Positions 15,319-22,688 of a stretch of 22,688 nucleotides of DNA are shown in pieces. A program made the translations under genes and the position numbers. Below the pieces are notes generated by a model, which was not told the origin of the DNA, did not search any database, and worked only from the letters and a program-made list of their open reading frames with translations. Source of the DNA: Bacillota bacterium (GTDB taxonomy: Bacteria; Bacillota; Clostridia; Christensenellales; Aristaeellaceae); contig JAEWWY010000192.1 of NCBI GenBank assembly GCA_023458835.1, positions 1 through 22,688 of the forward strand. Direction: 5' to 3'. Positions within the stretch are counted from its first letter, which is position 1; every line of letters starts with the position of its first letter.

Positions 15319-15343
15319 ATTACGTGTATGGATAAAAAGACCA

Positions 15344-15372
15344 TTGCAAATAAAAAATCATTATGCTATACT
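15344..15372 (+). promoter_or_regulatory. Promoter of the ugp-like ABC operon
   Basis: TTGCAA (15344-15349), a spacer of exactly 17 bases, TATACT (15367-15372). This is the best sigma-A promoter in the window. The leader runs about 120 bases to the TTG start at 15502 and contains only short stems (for example GGCG-tat-CGCC). Confidence 0.75.
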
Positions 15373-15501
15373 ACTCCACCTAAGTTGACTTGCTGCTGAG
15401 CGGGCTGAAAAACATAAGCTTTCGATGGCTCTTTTTGCTTGCCGCGTCTTGGGCGTATCGCCTTGGATGTGCAGAATATGGGTCTGTAAGGAGCAGTTAA
15501 C

Positions 15502-16566
15502 TTGGCGAATATTGTTGTTAGGAATCTTGTCAAAAGGTATGGTTCCCACACGATCATCTCCAACCTGAATGTGACCCTGGAGGACGGTCTGTTTACCGTG
15601 CTCGTGGGCCCCTCAGGCTGTGGAAAGACCACCTTCCTCAGGATGATTGCCGGCATTGAGGACGTGACCGAGGGCAAGATCTTTATCGATGGCGAGGATG
15701 TCACCAGGGTTCCCGCGGGAAAACGCGGCGTGGCCATGGTGTTTCAAAATTATGCCATATACCCCACCATGTCGGTGCGGGAAAATATAGAGTTTGGGCT
15801 GAAAAATTTAAAGGTTCCAAAGAGCGAGCGGGATGCGCTGATAGCGGAGGTATGCGCTTCAGTAGGCCTGGAGGAGTATTTGGATCGAAAACCCTCACAG
15901 CTCTCCGGCGGACAGCGGCAGAGGGTCGCTTTGGCGCGGGCAATGGTGAAAAAGCCCCGGATCTTTCTGATGGACGAGCCCCTGTCCAACCTGGACGCCA
16001 AGCTCCGCGCCCAGATGCGCATTGAGCTCAAAGAGCTGCACAAGCGCTTGGGGACCACCTTTCTGTATGTGACCCATGATCAGATCGAGGCCATGAGCAT
16101 GGCGGATAACATCGTATTGATGGAAAATGGCGTCATCCGGCAGGAAGCATCGCCGGAGGCCATGTATTCAGATCCGCAGCATATCTTTACGGCCAAATTC
16201 ATCGGCACCCCGCCCATGAACATTCATGTGACCGGCGATGAGGGGCTGCAATTGGGCTGCCGGCCGGAGCATATCATGCTGACCAACGAAAAACGCCAGG
16301 ACTTTTTGTCCCTGCCCTGCCGCATCATCACCAGGGAGATGCTTGGCAGCGAGACCCATTTTCAGGTGGATACGGCGCTGGGCAAGCTGATGGTCAAAAC
16401 CGGCACCTCCGAGGCCGGGGAGCTGGCCATGGAGGATTTGTATCTCCATGTCGCCCCGGAGCATCTGTATCTGTTCGCCGGCCAGGGATACCGCATAGAG
16501 CCCTATTTCAACAACTACGGGGATTATCTGGAAAGAATCAAGAGGTACGTCTATGGGAAGCTTTAG
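15502..16566 (+). CDS. ugpC: Sugar/glycerol-phosphate ABC transporter ATPase (UgpC/MalK/MsmX type)
   Basis: A 354-residue ATP-binding subunit. Walker A is GPSGCGKTT (36-44), Q-loop Gln82, signature LSGGQ (134-138), Walker B IFLMDEP (154-160) and switch His192. A C-terminal OB/TOBE regulatory domain (from about 230) is typical of MalK-class ATPases. The start is TTG at 15502, supported by AAGGAG eight bases upstream; an ATG start is not available before the Walker A strand. The last 14 bases overlap the next permease gene. It is the only ABC ATPase in the window, so it may also energise the ATPase-less transporter at 6538-9718, as MsmX does for several B. subtilis importers. Confidence 0.95.
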   Translation: MANIVVRNLVKRYGSHTIISNLNVTLEDGLFTVLVGPSGCGKTTFLRMIAGIEDVTEGKIFIDGEDVTRVPAGKRGVAMVFQNYAIYPTMSVRENIEFGLKNLKVPKSERDALIAEVCASVGLEEYLDRKPSQLSGGQRQRVALARAMVKKPRIFLMDEPLSNLDAKLRAQMRIELKELHKRLGTTFLYVTHDQIEAMSMADNIVLMENGVIRQEASPEAMYSDPQHIFTAKFIGTPPMNIHVTGDEGLQLGCRPEHIMLTNEKRQDFLSLPCRIITREMLGSETHFQVDTALGKLMVKTGTSEAGELAMEDLYLHVAPEHLYLFAGQGYRIEPYFNNYGDYLERIKRYVYGKL

Positions 16567-17476
16567 GAACGTATCGGGAGTATTGACTCCGGCCCAGAGG
16601 CGGGCGGCCATCCATAAGAAGCTGCGCCCCTATCTGCTGATCGCCCCGGCGATGCTTTCCATCTGCGTGTTCATCGTCTATCCCATCATCTGCCAGGTTG
16701 TGCTGGGGTTTACCGACTGGAACCTGATCCGCCCCAGGAACAACTTCATCGGCATGGAGAACTACGCAGACCTGTTTACGTCCCCGGCTTTTTACGAGGT
16801 GATGTGGAACACGCTGGTGTATACCGCCTCCGTGGTGATATGCACCATGGGCGCGGCGCTGCTGCTGGCCTTTGTGCTTATGCGGGAAACACCCCTCAAC
16901 CGCCTCGTGCAGTCGGTGATCTTCCTGCCCCACATCACCGCGCTCATTTCCATATCCATGGTTTTTATGTGGCTGATGGACCCGCAGCTTGGCGTTTTCA
17001 ACTATGTGCTCAGCCTTCTGGGCCTTCCGGGGCTGCGGTGGCTGGAAAGCAGCTCCACCGCCATGATGTCGGTTGTCATCGTCACCGTCTGGAAAAACGT
17101 GGGCTACTATACGCTGGTGATACTCGGCGCGCTCAAGGCGGTTCCCAGGGATATCTATGAGGCCGCGGAGCTGGACAACGCCTCCAGGGTCAGGACATTC
17201 TTCAGGATCACCATCCCCATGATCTCGCCCACGCTGTTTTTCCTGGCGGTGGTGATGATGATCACATCCTTCAATGTGTTTGATATCGTCAATGTGATGA
17301 CCGCGGGGGGCCCGGTCAACAGCACCAACGTGATGGTATTCTATATCCACCAATATGCCTTTACGCATATGATGATCGGCTATGCGTCGGCAGCCAGCAC
17401 GGTGCTGCTTTGCGTGGTGGGATCGCTTACCTTCGTCTATTTCAAGCTGCTGGCCAGGAAGGTCTATTACAGATAA
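16553..17476 (+). CDS. ugpA: ABC transporter permease, UgpA-like
   Basis: A 307-residue membrane permease with six predicted helices, starting YLLIAPAMLSICVFIVYP, and an EAA loop YEAAELDNASRVRTFFRITI, followed by PMISPT. It starts within the end of the ATPase gene (14-base overlap), indicating coupled translation. It pairs with the product of the next gene. The UgpA assignment rests mainly on the UgpB-like binding protein in the same operon, since permeases of this class look alike across substrates. Confidence 0.9.
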   Translation: MGSFRNVSGVLTPAQRRAAIHKKLRPYLLIAPAMLSICVFIVYPIICQVVLGFTDWNLIRPRNNFIGMENYADLFTSPAFYEVMWNTLVYTASVVICTMGAALLLAFVLMRETPLNRLVQSVIFLPHITALISISMVFMWLMDPQLGVFNYVLSLLGLPGLRWLESSSTAMMSVVIVTVWKNVGYYTLVILGALKAVPRDIYEAAELDNASRVRTFFRITIPMISPTLFFLAVVMMITSFNVFDIVNVMTAGGPVNSTNVMVFYIHQYAFTHMMIGYASAASTVLLCVVGSLTFVYFKLLARKVYYR

Positions 17477-17487
17477 CGGAGGCAGAT

Positions 17488-18306
17488 ATGCGAATTCTGA
17501 AAAAATGTGTTTCTGTTCCTGTCAAGCTGGTGCTGATTCTGTCCTTTGCCTTCCCCTTCCTGTGGCTGATTACCACCGCCTTCAAAAGCTACGGGGATTC
17601 CATCGTTTATCCGCCGCGGCTTCTGCCCTCCGCCATACACCTGGAAAACTTTCAGAGCGTGTTCCTGTCCGGGCCGTTTTTCACCTATACCGCCAACAGC
17701 TTTCTTGTGGTGGCCGCCACCATGACCCTGCAGTTTTTTGTGATGGTGCCGGCGGCGTATGCCTTCGCCAGGTACAGGTTCAAAGGGAGCGGCGCGCTTT
17801 TCGGCCTTGTCATGCTTGCCTTCATGGTGCCCAACCAGGTCACCTTTGTACCCATTTACCTGCTTATGGCAAAGCTGCGGCTGCTCAATTCCCTGTGGCC
17901 GCAGATACTGCCCTTCGCCGCAAACGCCTTTGGCATCTTTATGCTCAGGCAGAGCTTTATGCAGATCAACGATGAGATCATCGAGGCCTCCCTGCTGGAC
18001 AATGCCGGGGAATTCAACCTGGTGGCCCATATCATGCTGCCCATGGCCCGGCCCACGCTGATCACCATTGGATTGTTCAGCTTTATCAACAACTGGAACT
18101 CCTACTTCTGGCCCCTTGTGATGACGGATACGAAGGACCTGCGGCCGCTGACAGTTGGCCTGGCCATGCTGAAAATCAGCGAGGGAACGCTCAACTGGCC
18201 CGTGGTGATGGCGGGCAATGTATTCCTGCTGCTGCCGATTTTGCTTGCCTACCTTTTTGCAAGGGGCAAGATGATGGCATCCATCGGCTATGCGGGCATT
18301 AAATAA
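17488..18306 (+). CDS. ugpE: ABC transporter permease, UgpE-like
   Basis: A 272-residue second permease. The first helix is LVLILSFAFPFLWLITTAF followed by KSYGDS, and later helices and the loop EASLLDNAGEFNLVAHIMLP (an EAA-type docking loop in which EAA is replaced by EAS) are present. The frame is open further upstream, but ATG 17488 has GGAGG six bases before it and lies 11 bases after the upstream stop. It partners the UgpA-like subunit. Confidence 0.9.
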   Translation: MRILKKCVSVPVKLVLILSFAFPFLWLITTAFKSYGDSIVYPPRLLPSAIHLENFQSVFLSGPFFTYTANSFLVVAATMTLQFFVMVPAAYAFARYRFKGSGALFGLVMLAFMVPNQVTFVPIYLLMAKLRLLNSLWPQILPFAANAFGIFMLRQSFMQINDEIIEASLLDNAGEFNLVAHIMLPMARPTLITIGLFSFINNWNSYFWPLVMTDTKDLRPLTVGLAMLKISEGTLNWPVVMAGNVFLLLPILLAYLFARGKMMASIGYAGIK

Positions 18307-18313
18307 GGTCATT

Positions 18314-18331
18314 ATGGCAGCCTGCTGCCAT
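18314..18331 (+). other. Intercistronic hairpin before the binding-protein gene
   Basis: ATGGCAG (18314-18320), loop CCTG, CTGCCAT (18325-18331), extended by GTC/GAC across a three-base bulge. It stands between the permease stop and the AGGAGG of the lipoprotein gene. The likely role is to protect or separately process the downstream mRNA so that binding protein is made in excess. Confidence 0.5.
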
Positions 18332-18357
18332 GACAATTAAAAAAGGAGGACGGACTC

Positions 18358-19644
18358 ATGAAAAAGGCGTTTACCTTGGTTCTTGCCCTGGCATTGCTCC
18401 TGCTCCCTCTGGCGGGCTGTGGCAATACAGCCGCCGCATCTGACACCGGAAGGATTGAGATCAACTACTGGTTTTCCATCGGTTCGGCGCTGGAAGCAAT
18501 CGTTCAGCAGCAGATTGAGGATTTCAATGCCAGCCAGGACCGCATCCACGTAACCGGCACCTTCCAGGGCTACTATGGCGATGCCAGCGCAAAGATCCAG
18601 CAGGCCATTGTCGCCAACACCCAGCCTGAGATCGTTATGCTGGAGCGCGCCACCGTGCCCCAGTACCACGAGGTGGGGGCGCTGGAGGACCTGTCCCCGT
18701 ACATGCAGCGTGACAGCTTCGATATCGGCGACTTCAACGAGGGCCTGATGAACTTCTCCATCTATGACGGGAAGGTCGTTTCCCTCCCCCTGAACCGCAG
18801 CACGCCCATCCTGTTCTATAACCGGGATGCCTTTGCCGCTGCCGGCCTTGACCCCGACGCGCCCCCCAAAACCTGGGATGAGATGATCGCCTATGCGGAG
18901 AAGCTGACCGTCAAGAATGGTGATAGCACCGTCCAATACGGCATTGAGTTTCCCATAGACACCTTCGTATTCCAGAGCCTGATCCCCCAGGCGGGCGGCA
19001 CGCTGCTCAATGAGGAGCTGACGGACATTGGCTTTCATAACCAGAGCGGTCTGGATGCATTCCAGTATCTGATGACGCTGCGGGACAAGGGCATTATGAA
19101 GATCCCCCCCGCCCAGGACAGCTACACCGTCACCAAGCAGGATTTCTACAATGGCCTGACCGCGATGATGATCGAGTCTACCGCCGCCCTGAAGGATACC
19201 ATCAACAATACGGCCGGCAAGTTCGAGGTGAGCGCCGCGTTCCTGCCCGGCAAAGAGCGCAACGCGGTGCAGACCGGCGGCGGCAACATCGCGGTGCTGG
19301 CGCAATGCCCGCAGGAGAAGAAGGATGCCGCCTGGGAGTTCATCAAGTTCATGTACTCCGAGGAGTCCGGCTCCAAGTTTGTGGTGAACACGGGCTACAT
19401 CCCCGTAACGAACACCATCAAGGACAGCAAGGCCGTGTCGGAGGTTTGGGAGGTCTATCCCCAGTACAAGGTCGCCTTTGATCAGCTCTCCTATGTTGTG
19501 GAGCCTGGCCAGCACGCAGCCTGGTCCCAGGTCAACGCGGTTATCAACACCAATATCCAGGCCGTGATCTTTGAAAACAAACTGACTCCCCAGGCGGCAT
19601 TGGACGCCATCAGCGCCGAGGCTGTAAAAATCCTCAAGCGCTAA
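18358..19644 (+). CDS. ugpB: UgpB-like lipoprotein substrate-binding protein
   Basis: A 428-residue family 1 binding protein with a lipoprotein signal peptide and lipobox LAGC (Cys21), so it is anchored to the outer face of the membrane. The block SLPLNRSTPILFYNRDAF, followed by AAAGLDPDAPPKTWDEM, closely follows E. coli UgpB, the receptor for glycerol-3-phosphate and glycerophosphodiesters. TGYIPV near residue 346 is also shared. The ligand is therefore probably a glycerol-phosphate compound, but sugar-binding relatives cannot be excluded. The gene is last in the operon, an unusual position for a binding protein, preceded by AGGAGG and followed by a strong terminator. Confidence 0.88.
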   Translation: MKKAFTLVLALALLLLPLAGCGNTAAASDTGRIEINYWFSIGSALEAIVQQQIEDFNASQDRIHVTGTFQGYYGDASAKIQQAIVANTQPEIVMLERATVPQYHEVGALEDLSPYMQRDSFDIGDFNEGLMNFSIYDGKVVSLPLNRSTPILFYNRDAFAAAGLDPDAPPKTWDEMIAYAEKLTVKNGDSTVQYGIEFPIDTFVFQSLIPQAGGTLLNEELTDIGFHNQSGLDAFQYLMTLRDKGIMKIPPAQDSYTVTKQDFYNGLTAMMIESTAALKDTINNTAGKFEVSAAFLPGKERNAVQTGGGNIAVLAQCPQEKKDAAWEFIKFMYSEESGSKFVVNTGYIPVTNTIKDSKAVSEVWEVYPQYKVAFDQLSYVVEPGQHAAWSQVNAVINTNIQAVIFENKLTPQAALDAISAEAVKILKR

Positions 19645-19659
19645 GCAACGCCATCATGC

Positions 19660-19698
19660 GGTGGAGGCGGCCTGTGTGCCGCCTCCACCCGTTTTTTT
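19660..19698 (+). terminator. Strong Rho-independent terminator of the ugp-like operon
   Basis: A perfect 12-bp stem, GGTGGAGGCGGC (19660-19671) and GCCGCCTCCACC (19678-19689), with a six-base loop, then CG and seven Ts (19692-19698), 16 bases after the ugpB stop. Confidence 0.95.
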
Positions 19699-19772
19699 AG
19701 GGCGGGAGAAGCATAAGGCATTCAGCCAATGGCCGGAAGCTATCTTCCGCTTCATGCCCTTCGCGGAAAGGA

Positions 19773-20806
19773 ATGGTCATATTCATGTACTTTTTACTCT
19801 TTGCAGGCGGCGCCGTGGCATTGGTCTATGCCGCCGTTTATTTATACGCGCAGATTGCCTATTATAATGAAAGAAAAGAAACGACCCCCTATTTTTATCC
19901 GGGGGAAATGCTCATGGGAGACCTTCATTGTCACTCGGCCTACAGCGAGGACGGGGTGTTTCCGGTCGGGAAGATCATCCAATACGCAAAGGGCGCCGGG
20001 CTGGATTTTGTGGCGGTCACCGATCATAACGACATTCGGGCGGTCACCCCGGTGCAAAGCCTGGATGGCATGCTGATGGTGCCCGGCCCGAATGCTCCCT
20101 GATTGAAACCTGCGGGCATTTTAATGTGCTGGGCATCCGTGAGATCGAATTGGCGCCCCACATGACGCAAAAGCATGAAATTGTGGACTATATGCTCCGC
20201 ATGAAAGCGCGGGGCGCCAGAATCCAGTTGAACCATCCCTTTCACAGGGGCTTGGGCTGGTCTGTGGGCTGGGATGTGCCCTTTGACTATTTTGAGGCAT
20301 GGAACAGGCAGTTTGACAAAGGGGGGAACGCGGATGCCATCGCCTGGTGGCACCGGCAGCTTGTGGATGGGAAACGGATCACCGCTACCGGGGGAACCGA
20401 TTCCCATACAACCAAATCCGAGCGTTATCCTGTAAATTGCCTGTTTTGCAGGGAGCGGTCCACGGCGGGGATACTGGCCGCCCTGGACGAAGGACGCGCC
20501 TTTATTACCGAAAGCGCTTACGGCCCATGGCTGCAACTGAAGATAGGCGGTTGTTCCATGGGTGATGAAGTGACACTTTCAAAAATCGATTCGCTGGAGA
20601 TTTTTGCCGAGCACGTGGAACCAGGCTATTATATGAAGGTCTTTTCCGACCGGGGGGTGGAGCTGGAGGAACGGATCAGGCGCTTCAGCTACCGAAAGAC
20701 CCTGGAGGATATTGGCGGGCGCAGGTTCTTCCGCAGCGAAGTCTGGCGCGGTGAAACGCTGATCGCCTTATCCAATCCGATCTATATCAGGCAGCTCTGC
20801 GGGTAA
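19773..20806 (+). pseudogene. Membrane-anchored PHP/CehA-like metallohydrolase, one-base frameshift
   Basis: Two abutting reading frames together make one PHP-family phosphoesterase of about 344 residues. Part 1 (19773-20102) has a transmembrane helix (residues 4-26), then GDLHCHSAYSEDG (His52, His54, Asp60) and VAVTDHND (Asp84, His85). Part 2 supplies ECSLIETCGHFNVLG, NHPFH and TGGTDSHT, the remaining metal-binding motifs. Between Gly (20085-20087) and Glu (20090-20092) there are two bases where three are needed, so one base is missing around GGCCCG. The first frame then stops at 20100-20102. Either the gene is truly broken or this is a sequencing error. It follows the ugp-like operon after its terminator, where E. 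coli has the phosphodiesterase ugpQ. No promoter is evident in the 75-base gap. Confidence 0.85.
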
Positions 20807-20841
20807 GATCGCCCGGCCGGCAGGGAAAGCCGGAAGGGAAA

Positions 20842-22167
20842 TCAGATGACCTGAAAATTCCGCCACCTTCCGCTTTTGAACCGGGCAAGAAAAACAGCCG
20901 AGCGCAGCGCCCAGTCAAGGCCCATGGCAATCCATATGCCGATGATGCCCATTTGAAAGAAGAGGCCAAGGATATAGGCGCACAATATGCGCAGGAGAAA
21001 CATGGAGGCAATGGATACGGCCATGGTGAAGCGCACATCTCCCGCCGCGCGCAGCGCATAGGAAAGGGTAAAGGACGCGGGCCACAGAAGGATGGCGAAG
21101 CCGTTATGGAGGACGACCAGGATCCAGGTCAGATCCTTGATTTCCGCGGATAAGGCATAAAGGCTTAAAAGAAGCGGAAGCAAAAGCGTCTCGGCCAGGC
21201 TGATACAGAGTGTTCCGATATACGCAATCTTCACCAGCTTCTTTGTGTAGGCGACGGCCTGTTCATAATCGCCCGCGCCAAGGCACTGGCCGACCACAGT
21301 CACCATGGCAAAATTCATGGCGCCCGCAAAGCTGACCGCCAGCCCCATAAAGCTGATGGCCACACCGGAGGCCGCGATTTGAGCCGTGCCAAACAGTGAA
21401 ATGATGCTGGTGATCAGCACGCGCCCCAATTGAAAAATGCCGTTCTCCACGCCGCTTGGAACACCGATGTTCAGGATTCTGCGTATCATCCGTCCGTTCC
21501 AGGACAGGACATCGGAGAGCTTGATATGCAGCGCATGCTTCCTGCGCGTGGACAGGTACATCAGGGCCACGGCCGCAGCCATACGCGCGATGAGCGCGGC
21601 CATGGCGACGCCCGTGATCCCGGCATCCAGCCAAAAGATACCAACGGCGCTGCCGGCGGCATTGAATACATTCATGGCGATGGAAGCGGCCATGGGGATG
21701 CGGGAGTTCCCCATGGAGCGGAACAATGCGGCGCAGGCATGATAGACGGCAAAGAACGGATACGATAATCCGGAGATGACAAAGTATGTAATGGAAGCAG
21801 CCATGATATCAGGCGCGACGCTGCCAAAGAGCAGACGCAGGACCGGCCTGTGAAGAAGAACGGCCAGCAGCGCAATGCCCGACGAAAACACGATGCTGAC
21901 CGTGACAAGCTGGCCGGCGGCCGCGCAGGCGTTATCATGTTCATTCCGCCCGATATACTGGGAGACAATGACGGCCCCGCCGGTAGCCAGCGCGATAAGC
22001 ACATTCATGAGCAGCATATTGATCATATCCACCAGGGAGACGGCGGACACCGCCGCTTCGCCGGCAAAGGAAAGCATCATCGTGGCCGCAAGGCTGACGG
22101 CAATCAGAAAAACCTGATCCAGGAACAAGGGAACGATCAATTTTTTCAGCGCCCGGTTTGTAAACAC
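20842..22167 (-). CDS. MATE-family multidrug/Na+ (or H+) antiporter
   Basis: A 441-residue membrane protein with about 12 helices in two similar halves, of the MATE class that expels cationic drugs or metabolites using an ion gradient. Signs are the N-terminal LKKLIVPLFLDQVFLIAVSL, GGAVIVSQYIGR after the second helix, and the mirrored VTVVGQCLGAGDYEQA in the second half. The frame is open to 22245, but GTG 22167 is chosen: AAGAGG lies six bases before it and the protein then begins in the usual place. No Shine-Dalgarno precedes 22245. It follows the MerR gene on the same strand, with a leader of about 110 bases that holds a small hairpin, CGGCC-tttca-GGCCG (22190-22204). It converges with the PHP gene. 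Confidence 0.9.
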   Translation of the reverse strand: MFTNRALKKLIVPLFLDQVFLIAVSLAATMMLSFAGEAAVSAVSLVDMINMLLMNVLIALATGGAVIVSQYIGRNEHDNACAAAGQLVTVSIVFSSGIALLAVLLHRPVLRLLFGSVAPDIMAASITYFVISGLSYPFFAVYHACAALFRSMGNSRIPMAASIAMNVFNAAGSAVGIFWLDAGITGVAMAALIARMAAAVALMYLSTRRKHALHIKLSDVLSWNGRMIRRILNIGVPSGVENGIFQLGRVLITSIISLFGTAQIAASGVAISFMGLAVSFAGAMNFAMVTVVGQCLGAGDYEQAVAYTKKLVKIAYIGTLCISLAETLLLPLLLSLYALSAEIKDLTWILVVLHNGFAILLWPASFTLSYALRAAGDVRFTMAVSIASMFLLRILCAYILGLFFQMGIIGIWIAMGLDWALRSAVFLARFKSGRWRNFQVI

Positions 22168-22280
22168 AAAATACCTCTTGTGAAGCTTCCGGCCTTTCAG
22201 GCCGCCTGCCCGTGAATTTGTCCGGCGGTAATTTTGACGGTACACAGCCGCGCGCGGGGGGATAGTACGCCGGCACGGCG

Positions 22281-22673
22281 TTACACCAGCTCCTCCATAC
22301 GCGACAGCGTTCTTTCGTTCTTCAGGAGCACATCCTCATATACGCTGATTTTATGATCGAGCTTGTCAAGGGTTTTTTGCATGACCTCCATCCTGGCTGT
22401 CAATTGATTTCTTTGCTCCACCAGAATGTCTTTTCTCGCGGCTACAGTTTCTTCGCCCTGCCTGACAAGAGCCATGTATTCAATCAGCACCTCGAGCATC
22501 AGCCCGGCGTCCCGCATGCATTTGATAAATTCGATCCGCCTCAGGTCCAACGCGTCGTAATCCCGGATGCCGCTCTTGTTTCTTTTCACCGGGGGGATCA
22601 GCCCGATCTTTTCGTAATACCGGAGGGTGTCCTGGGAGAAGCCAAGCTGTTTGCTTACATCCGCGATCGTCAT
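22281..22673 (-). CDS. MerR-family transcriptional regulator
   Basis: A 130-residue regulator. The N-terminal winged helix (TIADVSKQLGFSQDTLRYYE, then KIGLIPPVKRNKSGIRDY) is typical of MerR and a C-terminal coiled coil (about 80-125) mediates dimerisation. There are no clustered cysteines, so it is not a heavy-metal sensor; it resembles the small-molecule or stress-type members. ATG 22673 is preceded by GGAGG at seven bases. A short stem CGCCG-tgc-CGGCG (22268-22280) directly follows the stop. It lies just upstream of the MATE gene on the same strand and probably controls it and itself; this is inferred from position. Confidence 0.9.
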   Translation of the reverse strand: MTIADVSKQLGFSQDTLRYYEKIGLIPPVKRNKSGIRDYDALDLRRIEFIKCMRDAGLMLEVLIEYMALVRQGEETVAARKDILVEQRNQLTARMEVMQKTLDKLDHKISVYEDVLLKNERTLSRMEELV

Positions 22674-22688
22674 ATCATCGCCTCCATG

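Noticed and set aside
15424..15570. Possible short leader peptide in the 5' region of the ugpC-like gene (ATG at 15424)
   Set aside because: No Shine-Dalgarno, runs out of frame over the true start, and no repeated codons suggestive of attenuation.
18337..19515. 392-residue minus-strand open frame opposite the UgpB-like gene
   Set aside because: It mirrors codon bias of the real plus-strand gene, has no recognisable domain, and lies over a lipoprotein gene with good motifs.
20817..20833. CCGGC-agggaaa-GCCGG stem between the PHP gene and the MATE gene
   Set aside because: Only five pairs with a purine-rich tail and no T-run; too weak to call a terminator.

Overview
The window reads as a chromosomal segment of a GC-rich, low-redundancy Bacillota (Clostridia-type) bacterium, probably a gut or other anaerobic carbohydrate feeder. 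The grounds are strong purine-rich Shine-Dalgarno sites, sigma-A type promoters (TTGCAA-17-TATACT, TTGACA-17-TAGTAT), TTG/GTG starts, a YesM/YesN-style two-component pair next to sugar ABC genes, and a Firmicutes-type asnA. No exact species can be read from the sequence. No rRNA, tRNA, CRISPR array, transposase or integrase was seen.

Layout: (1) 1-2823, a small XRE regulator, then asnA (ammonia-dependent asparagine synthetase) convergent with gdhA (glutamate dehydrogenase), separated by a large perfect inverted repeat that probably ends both transcripts. A 10-bp inverted repeat sits directly in front of the asnA start codon. (2) 2982-10854, a pectin-type oligosaccharide locus: a YesN-like AraC response regulator and YesM-like sensor kinase on the minus strand. 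Divergent from them are a solute-binding protein, two permeases and a GH105 unsaturated glycuronyl hydrolase on the plus strand. It has no ATPase of its own. (3) 11043-15097, a minus-strand group of a zinc-dependent phospholipase C-like protein, uridine phosphorylase 1, a YczE/YitT-type membrane protein, uridine phosphorylase 2 and a trimeric-type purine nucleoside phosphorylase, closed by a clear terminator. (4) 15502-19698, a plus-strand ugpC-ugpA-ugpE-ugpB-like ABC operon with a clean promoter and a textbook terminator, followed by a membrane-anchored PHP/CehA-like metallohydrolase gene carrying a one-base frameshift. (5) 20842-22673, a MerR regulator followed by a MATE efflux pump on the minus strand.

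How they may work together: the sensor pair probably senses an extracellular oligosaccharide and switches on the divergent import/GH105 operon. The single MalK/UgpC-type ATPase at 15502 may power both transporters, as MsmX does in Bacillus subtilis. The divergent phospholipase C-like gene, the UgpB-like importer and the PHP phosphoesterase suggest a lipid head-group or glycerophosphodiester salvage theme. The nucleoside phosphorylases add a ribose-1-phosphate salvage branch. The most unusual features are the uncharacterised membrane gene locked between two divergent uridine phosphorylase paralogues, one of which has altered base-recognition residues, and the structured element before asnA.
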